Assembly: GCF_024506435.1 (NCBI RefSeq)
Contig: NZ_JANIET010000001.1
Location: forward strand, 1,550,001 to 1,614,000
DNA: 64,000 nucleotides
Source: Pantoea trifolii
GTDB taxonomy: Bacteria > Pseudomonadota > Gammaproteobacteria > Enterobacterales > Enterobacteriaceae
Reading direction: 5' to 3'
Part shown: positions 19,787 to 28,785 of the stretch, piece after piece
How positions within the stretch are numbered: position 1 is the first letter of the stretch
How the letters are laid out: the number at the start of each line of letters is the position of its first letter
Notes under the pieces: generated by a model
Told to the model about the DNA's origin: nothing
Databases searched by the model: none
What the model saw: only the letters and a program-made list of their open reading frames with translations
Made by a program: the position numbers and the translations under genes

Positions 19787-20178
19787 GCCTCCTGTTTCCC
19801 AATATGCGCAACGGTGGCAATTTCAATCAGCGCATCCGGTTTCACTAAGCCGCACTGGATGCAGAAGCGTGCCGGTTTATCGCCGGGGAAATATTCGGCA
19901 TAGATTTGGTTAATCGCCGCGTAGTTGCTCCAGTCGGTGAGAAAAATCGAGTTGAAGGTCACGTCGTCCATGGTGCCGCCGGCGGTTTCGATCACCTTTT
20001 TGATGGTCTCCAGCACGTGACGCGTTTGCGCGGCGGCATCACCGACGTGCACCACGTTGTTATTGGCATCAAACGGCAAGGTGCCGGAGACGTACACAAT
20101 GCCGTCAGCTAAGGTGCCGGGCACGAATGGCGCGATTGGCGTACCGCTGCCGGGCGGAATAATCACACTTTTAGGCAT
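19783..20178 (-). CDS. rutC: aminoacrylate deaminase RutC (RidA family)
   Basis: RutC is a RidA/YjgF-family protein that deaminates 3-aminoacrylate to malonic semialdehyde. The 131-residue protein has the family arginine in [20 protein letters not shown] and the N-terminal [20 protein letters not shown]. It overlaps rutD by 4 bp and sits 42 bp after rutB, consistent with one transcript. Confidence 0.95.
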   Translation of the reverse strand: MPKSVIIPPGSGTPIAPFVPGTLADGIVYVSGTLPFDANNNVVHVGDAAAQTRHVLETIKKVIETAGGTMDDVTFNSIFLTDWSNYAAINQIYAEYFPGDKPARFCIQCGLVKPDALIEIATVAHIGKQEA

Positions 20179-20220
20179 GGTGAAATCCTCTTGTTATTGA
20201 TGTACAGGTGAATCGAGGCG

Positions 20221-20931
20221 TTAGCTTTTCAGCGTTTCGCAGAAAGTGTCGGTATCGCTGACCCAGCCAAAAAACGTTTCAATGTTGAAAATGGCCGCCT
20301 GCTGCGCAAACGCCGGACCCGCCTGATAGGTCGCGTCCTCCAGCACCACACCGAAATACTCCAGGAAGAAGCCGTCTCGCAGCGTCGATTCCACGCAGAC
20401 GTTGGTAGCAATGCCGGTAAACACCAGATGGCGGATGCCACGGCTGCGCAGCATGCTATCGAGTGAGGTGTTGAAGAAGCCGCTGTAGCGCGGTTTCGGC
20501 AGCACGATATCGCCTTCCTGCGGCACCAGTTCATCGACCAGCGCATAATCCCAGCCGCCTTTCGACAGCAGCGTGCCCTGCAATTCCGGGCGCTTGCGCA
20601 TGGTTTTCAGCGCGTTGGATTTGTGGAAGTTCGGGGATCCGGCATCACCGGCTTCGACGTATTGGTCGTCCCAACCGTTCTGGAACCAGATGATCTGCAT
20701 CCCGGCGGCACGCGCGGCGGTGACCGCCTGATGGATTTTGGCAATCACCGGTTTGGTGGCGGAGACATCAAAGCCCGCCAGATCGAGATAGCCGCCTTGC
20801 GTGGCGTAGGCGTTTTGCATATCCACCACAATCAGCGCACTTTGCGCGGGCGGCAGCGCGATGGCTTCTGGGCGCGCCGGCAAGGTGACGTTCGGTAACG
20901 TTGAGGTGTGGGCGCAAACAACGGTACTCAT
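20221..20931 (-). CDS. rutB: ureidoacrylate amidohydrolase RutB
   Basis: RutB is an isochorismatase-fold cysteine hydrolase that cleaves (peroxy)ureidoacrylate to carbamate and aminoacrylate. The product is 236 residues. It shows the catalytic Asp in [11 protein letters not shown], a lysine in the [10 protein letters not shown] segment and the cysteine in [13 protein letters not shown]. The start ATG overlaps the rutA stop (TGATG) and has GGAGG upstream, so translation is coupled to rutA. Confidence 0.95.
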   Translation of the reverse strand: MSTVVCAHTSTLPNVTLPARPEAIALPPAQSALIVVDMQNAYATQGGYLDLAGFDVSATKPVIAKIHQAVTAARAAGMQIIWFQNGWDDQYVEAGDAGSPNFHKSNALKTMRKRPELQGTLLSKGGWDYALVDELVPQEGDIVLPKPRYSGFFNTSLDSMLRSRGIRHLVFTGIATNVCVESTLRDGFFLEYFGVVLEDATYQAGPAFAQQAAIFNIETFFGWVSDTDTFCETLKS

Positions 20932-22022
20932 CAGGCAACCTCCTGCTGGGATGCGATTAAATCGTGGCGACACTGCATTAAGGGCTGAATACGTTCACCG
21001 AAATCTTCGATGCCTTGCAGGAAGTCGTCAAAGGTGAGCAACACGCCTTGCGTACCATCGACTAAAGCAACCTCATCCAACATTCGTGCCACATTGGCGT
21101 AAGAACCCACCAGCGTGCCCATGTTGATGTTGACGGCGGAGGTCGGATCGGCCATCTGGCGCACGTTGGTGTCGCTACCGGATTTGGTGTCCTGCTGACT
21201 TTGTGTGGTGAGCCAGGCGAGCGCCTCTTCATCGGCACCGGCTTTGTAGTGCTCCCATTTGGCGCGTGCAGCTTCGTCGCTCTCGGCGGCAATGATCATA
21301 AACAGCACATAAGAACCGACGTCGCGGCCCGCTTTATCAGCAGCCTGCTTCATACGCGCGGCGGTTGGCGCGAAGGCGGTTGGCGTGTTGACGCCTTTGC
21401 CAAAGCAGAAGTTGTAATCGGCATGCTGCGCCGAGAACGCCATGCCCGCATCGCTCTGGCCGGCGCAGATCACTTTCATCGGTTTCTGCGGCTGCGGGCT
21501 GACGCGGCAATCGTTCATGGTAAAGAACTCGCCTTTGAAGTCGCTTTGGCCGGTGCCCCACAGATCGCGCAGCACGGTGACGTATTCGGTCAGGTATTCG
21601 TAACGACTGGAGAAGTAGGCATCGCCCGGCCATAAGCCCATCTGCTCGTACTCGGGTTTCTGCCAGCCGGTAACGAGGTTGACGCCGAAGCGGCCATTGG
21701 AGATGGAGTCAATAGTGGACGCCATACGCGCCACAATCGCGGGCGGTAAGGTGAGCGTGGCGGCGGTGGCGTAAATCTCAATGCGTGAGGTCACCGCCGC
21801 GAGTCCCGCCATCAGCGTGAAGGATTCGAGGTTGTGATCCCAAAACTCGGTTTTACCGCCAAAGCCGCGCAGCTTGATCATCGAAAGGGCAAAGTCGAAA
21901 TGATAATGCTCTGCTTTCAGCACGATCTCTTTGTTCAGTTCAAAAGTCGGTTTGTATTGCGGTGCATGGGTGGAGATCAGCCAGCCGTTATTACCAATCG
22001 GGATAAAGACGCCAATTTTCAT
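20931..22022 (-). CDS. rutA: pyrimidine monooxygenase RutA
   Basis: RutA is a flavin-dependent monooxygenase of the luciferase-like family that opens the uracil ring between N3 and C4. The product is 363 residues. It aligns end to end with E. coli RutA, including [40 protein letters not shown] and the C-terminal [20 protein letters not shown]. The start MKIGVF is chosen on homology; a longer open frame runs upstream through the promoter region. It is the first gene of the rut operon. Confidence 0.96.
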   Translation of the reverse strand: MKIGVFIPIGNNGWLISTHAPQYKPTFELNKEIVLKAEHYHFDFALSMIKLRGFGGKTEFWDHNLESFTLMAGLAAVTSRIEIYATAATLTLPPAIVARMASTIDSISNGRFGVNLVTGWQKPEYEQMGLWPGDAYFSSRYEYLTEYVTVLRDLWGTGQSDFKGEFFTMNDCRVSPQPQKPMKVICAGQSDAGMAFSAQHADYNFCFGKGVNTPTAFAPTAARMKQAADKAGRDVGSYVLFMIIAAESDEAARAKWEHYKAGADEEALAWLTTQSQQDTKSGSDTNVRQMADPTSAVNINMGTLVGSYANVARMLDEVALVDGTQGVLLTFDDFLQGIEDFGERIQPLMQCRHDLIASQQEVA

Positions 22023-22110
22023 GTGAAACCTCTCTGTATTAGACGGGGACTGCTTCACGCGCTGCGCTGCTTCCAGCACGCATCCTGCGGGCGGCGCTCC
22101 ATCACAAAAT

Positions 22111-22126
22111 TGCAAAGGCTGTGCCA
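22111..22126 (-). promoter_or_regulatory. sigma-54 promoter of the rut operon
   Basis: On the minus strand the sequence reads TGGCAC, five bases, TTGCA, the -24/-12 consensus with exact spacing. It lies about 90 bp upstream of the rutA start. In E. coli the rut operon is an NtrC/sigma-54 target, so the match is expected on biological grounds. Confidence 0.88.
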
Positions 22127-22198
22127 CATTTTCAAAAGACTTAAATAACAATGTGTTAAAAGTAGCGATGTTTGTAAACTGGAGTGATTGGTCCAATT

Positions 22199-22214
22199 TA
22201 GACCGTTTGGTCAA
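22199..22214. promoter_or_regulatory. RutR-like operator
   Basis: TAGACCGTTTGGTCAA matches the RutR consensus TTGACCA-NN-TGGTCAA at 12 of 14 defined positions. It lies between rutA and rutR, where RutR binding (relieved by uracil) would control the divergent genes. Confidence 0.75.
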
Positions 22215-22221
22215 AACGTTT

Positions 22222-22260
22222 TGCACGTTTTTCATGCGCGACATGGTCAAAAAAGGTGCA
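22222..22260. promoter_or_regulatory. two NtrC-like activator sites
   Basis: TGGTCAAAAAAGGTGCA at 22244-22260 matches the NtrC consensus (TGCACCA-N3-TGGTGCA style) at about 13 of 17 positions. A weaker second site, TGCACGTTTTTCATGCG, is at 22222-22238. They lie roughly 120-155 bp upstream of the expected sigma-54 start site, the usual enhancer distance. Confidence 0.6.
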
Positions 22261-22329
22261 GGCGGGCGATTAGGCAGGAAAGAAGGCCTTTGTTATGATG
22301 CGTTCACGCAGGACGGAAGAGGTAACAGT

Positions 22330-22965
22330 GTGAAAAGCGATGAAAAAAAACCGGGACGCCGTTCGCGTGCGGTCGCCGCAAAGCGGGCAGCCATTCTGGA
22401 AGCGGCATTAGCCTTCTTCTCGCAATACGGCATTCACGGTACCAGCCTGGATAAAGTGGCGGAGCGCGCCGATGTCTCGAAAACCAATCTGCTGTATTAC
22501 TATCCATCGAAAGAAGTGCTGTATGTGGCGGTTTTAAAAGAGATTCTTGATGTGTGGCTGGCGCCGTTGCGTGCGCTGCAGCACGATCACGATCCGCTGA
22601 CGGCCATTCGTCAATACATTCGCCTCAAACTGGAAGTCTCGCGCGATCATCCACAAGCTTCGCGGTTGTTCTGCCTTGAGATGTTGCAAGGCGCGCCGCT
22701 GCTCAAAGGTGAACTGGCCGGTGATTTAAAAGCGCTGGTGGATGAGAAGGCAGCGATTATCGAGCAGTGGATCGCCGAAGGGCGGCTGGCGGGCGTGCAG
22801 CCACAGCACCTGTTTTTCCTGCTGTGGGCGACCACGCAGCACTATGCGGATTTCGCCTCGCAGGTGGAAGCGATTACCGGTCAGACGTTGAACGATGCGG
22901 CGTTCTTTGAACAGACGCTGGAAAATGTGCAACGCATGATTATTGAAGGGATCCGCGTGCGTTGA
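22330..22965 (+). CDS. rutR: TetR-family regulator RutR
   Basis: RutR represses or tunes rut and other pyrimidine/purine genes and is released by uracil and thymine. The 211-residue protein has an N-terminal TetR helix-turn-helix (RAAILEAALAFFSQYGIHGT, then VSKTNLLYYYPSKEVLY) and the YcdC/RutR C-terminal domain (SRLFCLEMLQGAPLL, LLWATTQHYADFA). The start is taken as the GTG at 22330, preceded by GGAAGAGG. The frame is open far upstream with ATGs that lie inside the regulatory region. It is divergent from rutA. Confidence 0.93.
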   Translation: MKSDEKKPGRRSRAVAAKRAAILEAALAFFSQYGIHGTSLDKVAERADVSKTNLLYYYPSKEVLYVAVLKEILDVWLAPLRALQHDHDPLTAIRQYIRLKLEVSRDHPQASRLFCLEMLQGAPLLKGELAGDLKALVDEKAAIIEQWIAEGRLAGVQPQHLFFLLWATTQHYADFASQVEAITGQTLNDAAFFEQTLENVQRMIIEGIRVR

Positions 22966-22988
22966 TCCCGCTGGTTCAAGGAGAGTGC

Positions 22989-23963
22989 ATGGATTCGTTA
23001 TCACAACTGACGTTAGGCGCGGCGGTCACCGTTGCGGTGATGGGCAAACGCGTTCCGCTGTGGCAAGCCGCGCTGGTGGGCGGGGTGGCGGGCACTTTGC
23101 CGGATCTCGACGTGTTTATCGATCACGGCGATGCCATCCGCAATATGACGCTGCATCGTACCGAGAGTCATGCGCTGATATTCCTCACCTTATTTGCACC
23201 GCTGCTCGGCTGGCTGGTGGCCGGTGCGACACGCAGTCGCGCGTACTGGCGCGGCTGGACGCTGGCGATGTGGCTGGCGCTGATAACGCATCCGCTGCTG
23301 GATCTCACCACTGTTTACGGCACGCAGTTGGGCCTGCCGCTCACCGATTTCCCCTATGCCATTGGCAGCATGTACATCATCGATCCGCTGTATACCTTGC
23401 CGTTGCTGATTGCGCTGCTGGTTGCACTGTGGCGACGCGATGCGGTGGGGTTGCGCTGGAATCAGGCGGGATTACTGGTGAGTACGCTCTATCTCGGCTG
23501 GAGCATGGTGGCACAGAGCATTGCGACGCAGCACATTGAGCAAGCGCTGACGCAGCAATCGGTGCAGCCGGAGCAACTGTTGGTGACGCCGACCGCGTTT
23601 AATACGCTGGTGTGGCGCACGGTGATCATGACGCCGGATCGCTATGGCGAAGCCTATTGGTCGCTGCTGTCACCGGAGCGTCCGCTGCAAATCAGCTGGC
23701 ACGGTCGTCAGCCCGCACTGTTTGCGCCGTTCAAAGGGCAATGGCATGCCGAGCGTGTGGCGTGGTTTAGTCATGGTTTTTACGCGATGAAGCAGCAGGG
23801 CGATCGTACGTTGATCAGCGATTTGCGCATGGGGGAAGAGCCGGATTACACCTTTACTTTTAATCTGGGATCGCCGCAGTCGCCGGAAGTGGCTCCTCAG
23901 CGTGAACCTTCGATGCGACCCTCGCTGTCGCAAGCATGGCACAAACTCCGCGAACGACTTTGA
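22989..23963 (+). CDS. YdjM/DUF457-type membrane-bound metal-dependent hydrolase
   Basis: This is a 324-residue inner membrane protein of the YdjM (LexA-binding, membrane-bound hydrolase) family. The first 180 residues hold several hydrophobic helices with family histidine and aspartate motifs: GTLPDLDVFIDHGD, HRTESHALIF and THPLLDLTT. These probably form a metal site. The C-terminal part is soluble. GGAG precedes the ATG. It starts 23 bp after rutR and may be co-transcribed with it. Its biochemical role is unknown. Confidence 0.83.
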   Translation: MDSLSQLTLGAAVTVAVMGKRVPLWQAALVGGVAGTLPDLDVFIDHGDAIRNMTLHRTESHALIFLTLFAPLLGWLVAGATRSRAYWRGWTLAMWLALITHPLLDLTTVYGTQLGLPLTDFPYAIGSMYIIDPLYTLPLLIALLVALWRRDAVGLRWNQAGLLVSTLYLGWSMVAQSIATQHIEQALTQQSVQPEQLLVTPTAFNTLVWRTVIMTPDRYGEAYWSLLSPERPLQISWHGRQPALFAPFKGQWHAERVAWFSHGFYAMKQQGDRTLISDLRMGEEPDYTFTFNLGSPQSPEVAPQREPSMRPSLSQAWHKLRERL

Positions 23964-24314
23964 TTCCGTGGGGCGTTATAAATGGCGACTCTAACTTCGT
24001 AGGGTCGCCATTTATGGTGACCTTGTTGCATTCTTTTTAGGATTGCTATCCGTGCGGGCTCTGTCACATCTGCTGCGTCACGGGCCGTCCTCGCGCCGCT
24101 AGCGCGGTGCCTTCGGCTTTAACATTGTGCCGACGGACCGTTCGCGGATCGGCCGTCCTGGCCGGCCCCGAACTGCCTCACGCATCCATGCGCGAGGCTC
24201 CTGGCCCAACGTAAAAGCCTCAGCGCTGCGGATAGCCCTTTTGCCGCAGCAGAGGCGCCAGCGCCTCTGGCAAATGTGCCACCGGCCAGCGCACGCGCCT
24301 TTGCCTTTAACGTT
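23964..24314. repeat. intergenic mosaic repeat, copy 1 (modules A and B)
   Basis: There is no gene here. A strong hairpin lies at 23980-24013 (AAATGGCGAC and GTCGCCATTT). Module A (about 23999-24086) carries GTAGGGTCGCCAT and CATCTGCTGCGTCACGGG. Module B (about 24087-24245) carries GTCCTCGCGCCGCT, GACGGACCG and TCAGCGCTGCGGAT. Both modules recur at 58.25-58.63 kb, with A inverted relative to B there. The stretch separates the converging ends of the YdjM-like gene and cycA. Confidence 0.7.
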
Positions 24315-25706
24315 TTATGCTTTACGACGACGTAACAACCAGCCCATTGTCAAGATCACAAACCATAGCGGCGTCACCATCAGCGCCTGACGGGTATCTT
24401 CCTGCAGCGTCAGCAGCACTAGCACAAAGGCGAAGAACGCCATGCACGCCCAGCACATAAACTTACCCAGCGGCATTTTGAACGTCGATTCGGCATGACG
24501 CTGTGGATGCTGCTTACGGTACGCCAGATAGCTGCACAGGATGATGGTCCAGACGAACATAAACAGAATCGCCGACACCGTAGTAACCATGGTGAACACC
24601 GTCATCACATCCGGAATCAGGTAGATCAGCGCCACGCCCGCCAGCAGACACAGGCAGGAGAAGAACAGGCCGGTGGTTGGTACCGCACGCGCGGAGAGGC
24701 GACCAAAGGCTTTATGCGCCACGCCTTGTTCCGCCAGACCGTACAACATGCGGCTAGTGGAGAAGATGCCGCTATTGGCGGAAGAGGCGGCGGAGGTCAG
24801 TACCACGAAGTTGACGATGCTGGCAGCAGCAGGCAAGCCAATCAATACAAACATCTCAACGAACGGGCTGCGATTCGGCAGCACCTGATTCCACGGCGTT
24901 ACCGCCATGATCACCATCAGCGCCAGCACGTAAAACATAATGATACGCAGCGGAATGGCGTTGATCGCGCGTGGCAGAACTTTGTGCGGATCTTTGGTTT
25001 CTGCTGCCGCAGTGCCAACCAGCTCAATACCGACAAAGGCGAAAACCGCAATCTGGAAGCCGGCAAAGAAGCCGCTCAGTCCTTTCGGGAACATGCCGCC
25101 GTGATCCCAGATATTGCTCAGGGAAGCGGTGCCACCGTTCGGCGACGGATAATGCATGCTCACCAGCACAATGCCGGTAATAATCAGTGCCACAATGGCG
25201 ACGATTTTGATAATCGCGAACCAGAATTCCATCTCACCAAACAGCTTCACCGTGGCGATGTTCAACGCCAGGAAGACAAAGACGCACAGTAGGGCGCTCA
25301 TCCAGATGGAGAAGTCCGGGAACCACAACTGAAAATAGGCGCTGATGGCGACCACGTCGGCAATGCCGGTCACCACCCAACAGAACCAGTATGTCCAGCC
25401 GGTAAAATAGCCCGCCCACGGACCAAGTAAATCAGCGGCGAAATCGCTGAAGGATTTGTATTCGAGGTTGGATAACAGCAGTTCGCCCATGGCGCGCATG
25501 ACGAAGAACAGCATAAAGCCAATGATCATATAGACGAAAATGATCGACGGCCCGGCGAGGCTGATGGTTTTACCCGAGCCCATAAACAGCCCGGTGCCGA
25601 TGGCGCCACCGATGGCAATTAGCTGAATGTGGCGATTATGCAGGCTACGCTGGAGCTTATCCGGCTGTTCGGCCTCAACGAGCGCCTCTTTTGATTGATC
25701 AACCAT
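24315..25706 (-). CDS. cycA: D-serine/D-alanine/glycine permease CycA
   Basis: CycA is a proton-coupled amino acid permease of the AAT/APC family importing glycine, D-alanine, D-serine and D-cycloserine. The 463-residue protein has twelve predicted membrane helices. It is closely colinear with E. coli CycA, including HIQLIAIGGAIGTGLFMGSG, GWTYWFCWVVTGIADVVAIS, FVGIELVGTAAAETKDP and the C-terminal LQEDTRQALMVTPLWF. A paralogue elsewhere in the genome cannot be excluded. In E. coli cycA lies in a different chromosomal region. Confidence 0.9.
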   Translation of the reverse strand: MVDQSKEALVEAEQPDKLQRSLHNRHIQLIAIGGAIGTGLFMGSGKTISLAGPSIIFVYMIIGFMLFFVMRAMGELLLSNLEYKSFSDFAADLLGPWAGYFTGWTYWFCWVVTGIADVVAISAYFQLWFPDFSIWMSALLCVFVFLALNIATVKLFGEMEFWFAIIKIVAIVALIITGIVLVSMHYPSPNGGTASLSNIWDHGGMFPKGLSGFFAGFQIAVFAFVGIELVGTAAAETKDPHKVLPRAINAIPLRIIMFYVLALMVIMAVTPWNQVLPNRSPFVEMFVLIGLPAAASIVNFVVLTSAASSANSGIFSTSRMLYGLAEQGVAHKAFGRLSARAVPTTGLFFSCLCLLAGVALIYLIPDVMTVFTMVTTVSAILFMFVWTIILCSYLAYRKQHPQRHAESTFKMPLGKFMCWACMAFFAFVLVLLTLQEDTRQALMVTPLWFVILTMGWLLRRRKA

Positions 25707-25753
25707 AAATTATTCTTTCCTGTCGGGATGTTGTGTCAGCTCTAATGGCTGTT

Positions 25754-25878
25754 TTGCCCGTCATACTTCGAGCCGCAGATGCGTTGGCTACGCGTGTTCA
25801 CCCCAGTCACTTACTAAAGTAAGCTCCTGAGGATTCACACACTTGCCGCCTTCCTGCGGCTCGAATTATTTAGGGCAA
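25754..25878. repeat. 125-bp intergenic palindrome upstream of cycA
   Basis: This long imperfect inverted repeat has outer arms TTGCCC/GGGCAA, middle arms TTCGAGCCGCAG/CTGCGGCTCGAA and an inner CTTACTAAAGTAAG. It contains CCCCAGTCAC and AAGCTCCTGAGGATTC segments seen in long palindromic elements of many enterobacterial intergenic regions. A diverged relative is present at 33458-33559. The rest of the gap 25707-26114 is AT-rich and shows no gene. Confidence 0.8.
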
Positions 25879-26114
25879 TCGTTATGAGCCGTTGTATAGG
25901 CAAGTGGCATAAGATAGTGGAAAGCTAAGCAGTTTCGGTAATGGTTTTTCCCCCTTTGTGACCTTTTACGCGCTTTGCTGTGTCAGTAATTATTTACAGA
26001 GTTTAAAGCGCAGTCATTTTGCGTAAATCTTCAACAATTAAGCGATTTACGTCACTTTCCATCCGCATGACTTCTACACTTGTTAGTTCATTTCATCAGG
26101 AAAAGTGAGGCATT

Positions 26115-26813
26115 GTGCGCGCTCTGTTCGCCGTCGCGTTGCTGGCTGTTTGCGGCTGGCTCAGTTTGCCGTGGTTAAAAAGCCATCTGCCGCCTCAGTG
26201 GAATCCCTTCACGCCACTCAACGTTACCGATCCGCCCGGTTGGATGACGCGCTACAAGCTGAAAAAGCTAAGTGGCGATCCGGCCGCCTGCATGGCGGTG
26301 ATGCGGCAAGCCAGCGAACAGCAGCTGGTGCAGTTTCGCGCCGTGCCGCCGATGCAGGGTGATTGTCCAATCGAACAGCCGTTACGCATCAGCGGCTACG
26401 GCGATGTTTCTCTTAGCAGCAGTTTTCTCGCCAGCTGTCCAATGGCGGTGACCAGCACCATGTTCGTGACTAACAGCGATAGCGCGTTACGCCAGGCCGG
26501 TTTTGACAGCCCGCTGAAACGCATTGCTCATGTTGGCAGCTACGCTTGTCGCAATATCTATCATCGCCAGGAAGGGCGTTTGAGTGAGCACGCCAGCGCT
26601 GATGCCTGGGATATCACTGGATTTCAGCTGGCGAACGGGCGTTGGTTACAGGTAGGGAAAAACTGGCAACAGCCGGAGGATGCGGCGGCAGGACTGCATG
26701 CGCTGTGGCGTAACGGCTGCGCCACGTTCGGTAATGCGCTGGGCCCTGATTACAACGCTGCGCATGCCAGCCATTTTCATCTCGGCATGCGCGGTACAGG
26801 TTACTGTCGTTAG
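26115..26813 (+). CDS. extensin-like C-terminal domain protein
   Basis: This 232-residue protein starts at GTG (preceded by GTGAGG) with an N-terminal hydrophobic anchor or signal (about residues 2-20). The body is an extensin-like domain related to D-Ala-D-Ala carboxypeptidase folds. It has conserved cysteines, the SEHASADAWDITGF motif (His and Asp as likely metal ligands) and a C-terminal NAAHASHFHLGMRGTGYC with a further His pair. It probably acts on the cell wall in the periplasm; the precise activity is unknown. It converges on the next gene with no gap. Confidence 0.82.
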   Translation: MRALFAVALLAVCGWLSLPWLKSHLPPQWNPFTPLNVTDPPGWMTRYKLKKLSGDPAACMAVMRQASEQQLVQFRAVPPMQGDCPIEQPLRISGYGDVSLSSSFLASCPMAVTSTMFVTNSDSALRQAGFDSPLKRIAHVGSYACRNIYHRQEGRLSEHASADAWDITGFQLANGRWLQVGKNWQQPEDAAAGLHALWRNGCATFGNALGPDYNAAHASHFHLGMRGTGYCR

Positions 26814-27488
26814 CTATACTGCAGGATTAAGCCCACGCTTTATCAGGAAATGATTAGCCGGCCAGGAGAAAATAAAGCCAATCATTATTGCCAGCTGCAG
26901 CATAAACCAGAATGCCACCAGCAGCGGATTGACTTGCTCGTGCAGCACAAACTTTAGGGCCAGCGCCATAAAGATAAAAATACCTAATTGATAAATCAGC
27001 AGGGGGAAAATCTCGGTTTTCAACGCCAATAATAATGCGCCGCCAAATGAATGTTTTTCACGTTGACGAATCGCCAGGAATTGAAATAGTAATCCGATGA
27101 ACAATGAAACGATAATGCAAATAAGCGCCTGTATCCCCATCATTGGATAAAAGGCAAATTGTTTTAGTAATGTGACTATCGGGATTGTCATTATATCGCC
27201 GAATATACAGGCCGCTGCGGATAATGAAGTAGAAATAAATATGGTTTGCCAACTGGCATTACTGCGTATTTCTTGAGGAACCAGCAGCGCAAGTTTTTGC
27301 TGTTGTGATGGCTTACGGCCTAAGTACCACCAGGCTATCCAGCCAATAAAAGGCATATACAAGCCAGTAACAGGCCAAATGATATTCATCACCGCGACAG
27401 GATGCGGATGGCGTAACAGGTCTTTTAGAATCATCAGGGCAGTACAGCCGCCCAGAACAAGGAAAGGTAATGCCAACTGGTTCAACAT
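26814..27488 (-). CDS. DUF4396-like integral membrane protein
   Basis: This membrane protein of about 224 residues has six hydrophobic segments. It resembles the DUF4396 family in the N-terminal VMNIIWPVTGLYMPFIGWIA segment and the C-terminal MLQLAIMIGFIFSWPANHFL, then IKRGLNP. The start is uncertain: the ATG at 27488 is used here, while a GTG at 27512 would add eight residues. The function is unknown. Base composition is more AT-rich than the neighbours, especially over its central part. Confidence 0.7.
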   Translation of the reverse strand: MLNQLALPFLVLGGCTALMILKDLLRHPHPVAVMNIIWPVTGLYMPFIGWIAWWYLGRKPSQQQKLALLVPQEIRSNASWQTIFISTSLSAAACIFGDIMTIPIVTLLKQFAFYPMMGIQALICIIVSLFIGLLFQFLAIRQREKHSFGGALLLALKTEIFPLLIYQLGIFIFMALALKFVLHEQVNPLLVAFWFMLQLAIMIGFIFSWPANHFLIKRGLNPAV

Positions 27489-28053
27489 AGTCGGTTCCGC
27501 TAAGTTTCCCACCTACCTACGACAATGCGCCTGAGTCGTTCGGCAGCACTGATCCCATTACCTCTTTGCCTTCATTTCTCATGCAGCGAGTATTAAGCGT
27601 AGCCGTGAATCAGCATGAGAGTAATCACATTATTACCAAAAGCATTATCTTAACCGCAGAAACAAATGGGATTAAGATCGAGTCAAAACTAATTCAACGC
27701 AGAAATGCCGTTGATAGCAAAAGAATGTGCTTTTTCACACGTTAATTTTAGTTATTGACGATGCTAAAAATTTATCAATCTAACGTCCATTTTCAATCAA
27801 ACGGGTGATTGAAACTACTTCAGAAAAATCCTATTCTAATCTGCTGAGGAATTAAAGTTGTGAACCTGTTAACAAATAGCGAGAACTTACACATTTCCCT
27901 TACGTTAACGTATTGACATTAGGAGAGTTATGCTCATTGCTGACAAATATGCTCTCTTTTCAATCAATATTTTTTGTCTGGCTAATTTATTTTTTTTGCG
28001 TTAACAAGAATCAATTTCAGAATGTAAAAGCGTGAAACAGCGCTAAGGCAATA
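27489..28053. other. gene-poor AT-rich region upstream of sdiA
   Basis: About 560 bp without a recognised gene separate the DUF4396-like gene from sdiA. The region is strongly AT-rich and should hold the sdiA promoter. The only coding candidate is a 24-codon frame at 27930-28004, listed separately. Confidence 0.7.
27930..28004 (+). CDS. possible 24-residue leader peptide upstream of sdiA
   Basis: An ATG preceded by AGGAG at a 4-5 bp distance opens a 24-codon frame ending in TAA, 49 bp before sdiA. The peptide is hydrophobic in its second half (FSINIFCLANLFFLR) and could be a membrane microprotein or a regulatory leader. The only evidence is the ribosome site and position; chance is a real alternative. 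Confidence 0.3.
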   Translation: MLIADKYALFSINIFCLANLFFLR

Positions 28054-28776
28054 ATGACGACCGATAATTATTTCGCCTGGCGAGGCGAAATGGAAAATGA
28101 ATTTCTGTCGCTAACACAAGTAGCGCATTTGAAATCGCTATTGCAGCAGCAGATTGAAAAGCTGGGTTTTGATTACTTCGCTTTTTTGGTTCAGCATCCG
28201 GTGCCTTTTACCCGGCCGCGCCTGTTTTTGTTTAGTACGTACCCGGAAAGCTGGGTAAAACGCTACGAAAATGAGAACTATTATACGGTCGATCCGGTGC
28301 TGCTACTCTGTCAGCGGCCGGGACGCGGTGTGGAATGGACGCGCGATTTATTTACTGGTGCGGGTAATTTATGGGCGGAAGCTAACGCCGCAGGATTAAT
28401 GAGCGGCTTTTCCTGCTCAGCAATGGCACCCAATCGTACCATTGGTATATTATCTATTGCATCGACGCTTCACAGTAAGACCCAACACTTACGTGTACAG
28501 CTAGAGGTGAAACTGCATCTTCTGGCGGAACTGAGTTTGCGCGTGCTGAAGCGTCTGAATGATGATTCTATGGTCGTTTTATCTAACGATTTTAGTCAGC
28601 GCGAATTAGAAATTCTAAAATGGACGGCGGAAGGAAAAACGTCTGCGGAAATTTCACTTATTTTAGCCATATCTGAACATACGGTGAATTTTCACCAAAA
28701 GAATATGCAAAAGCGTTTTAATGTTTCCAATAAAACGCAGATTGCCTGTTATGCCGCAGCGGTTGGCCTGATATAG
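28054..28776 (+). CDS. sdiA: LuxR-type acyl-homoserine lactone receptor SdiA
   Basis: SdiA binds acyl-homoserine lactones and activates target genes including, in E. coli, uvrY. The 240-residue length equals that of E. coli. The ligand-pocket residues W67 and D80 (YTVDPVL) are in the same positions. The C-terminal GerE helix-turn-helix runs over residues 180-240 (SQRELEILKWTAEGKTSAEI, ISEHTVNFHQKNMQKRFNVS). Position ahead of uvrY-uvrC-pgsA is the E. coli order. A luxI homologue follows on the same strand. Confidence 0.94.
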   Translation: MTTDNYFAWRGEMENEFLSLTQVAHLKSLLQQQIEKLGFDYFAFLVQHPVPFTRPRLFLFSTYPESWVKRYENENYYTVDPVLLLCQRPGRGVEWTRDLFTGAGNLWAEANAAGLMSGFSCSAMAPNRTIGILSIASTLHSKTQHLRVQLEVKLHLLAELSLRVLKRLNDDSMVVLSNDFSQRELEILKWTAEGKTSAEISLILAISEHTVNFHQKNMQKRFNVSNKTQIACYAAAVGLI

Positions 28777-28785
28777 CGAAAACGC

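Noticed and set aside
24127..24390. An 87-codon frame in the repeat region before cycA
   Set aside because: It runs through the non-coding mosaic repeat and into the cycA 3' end, with no ribosome site or homology.
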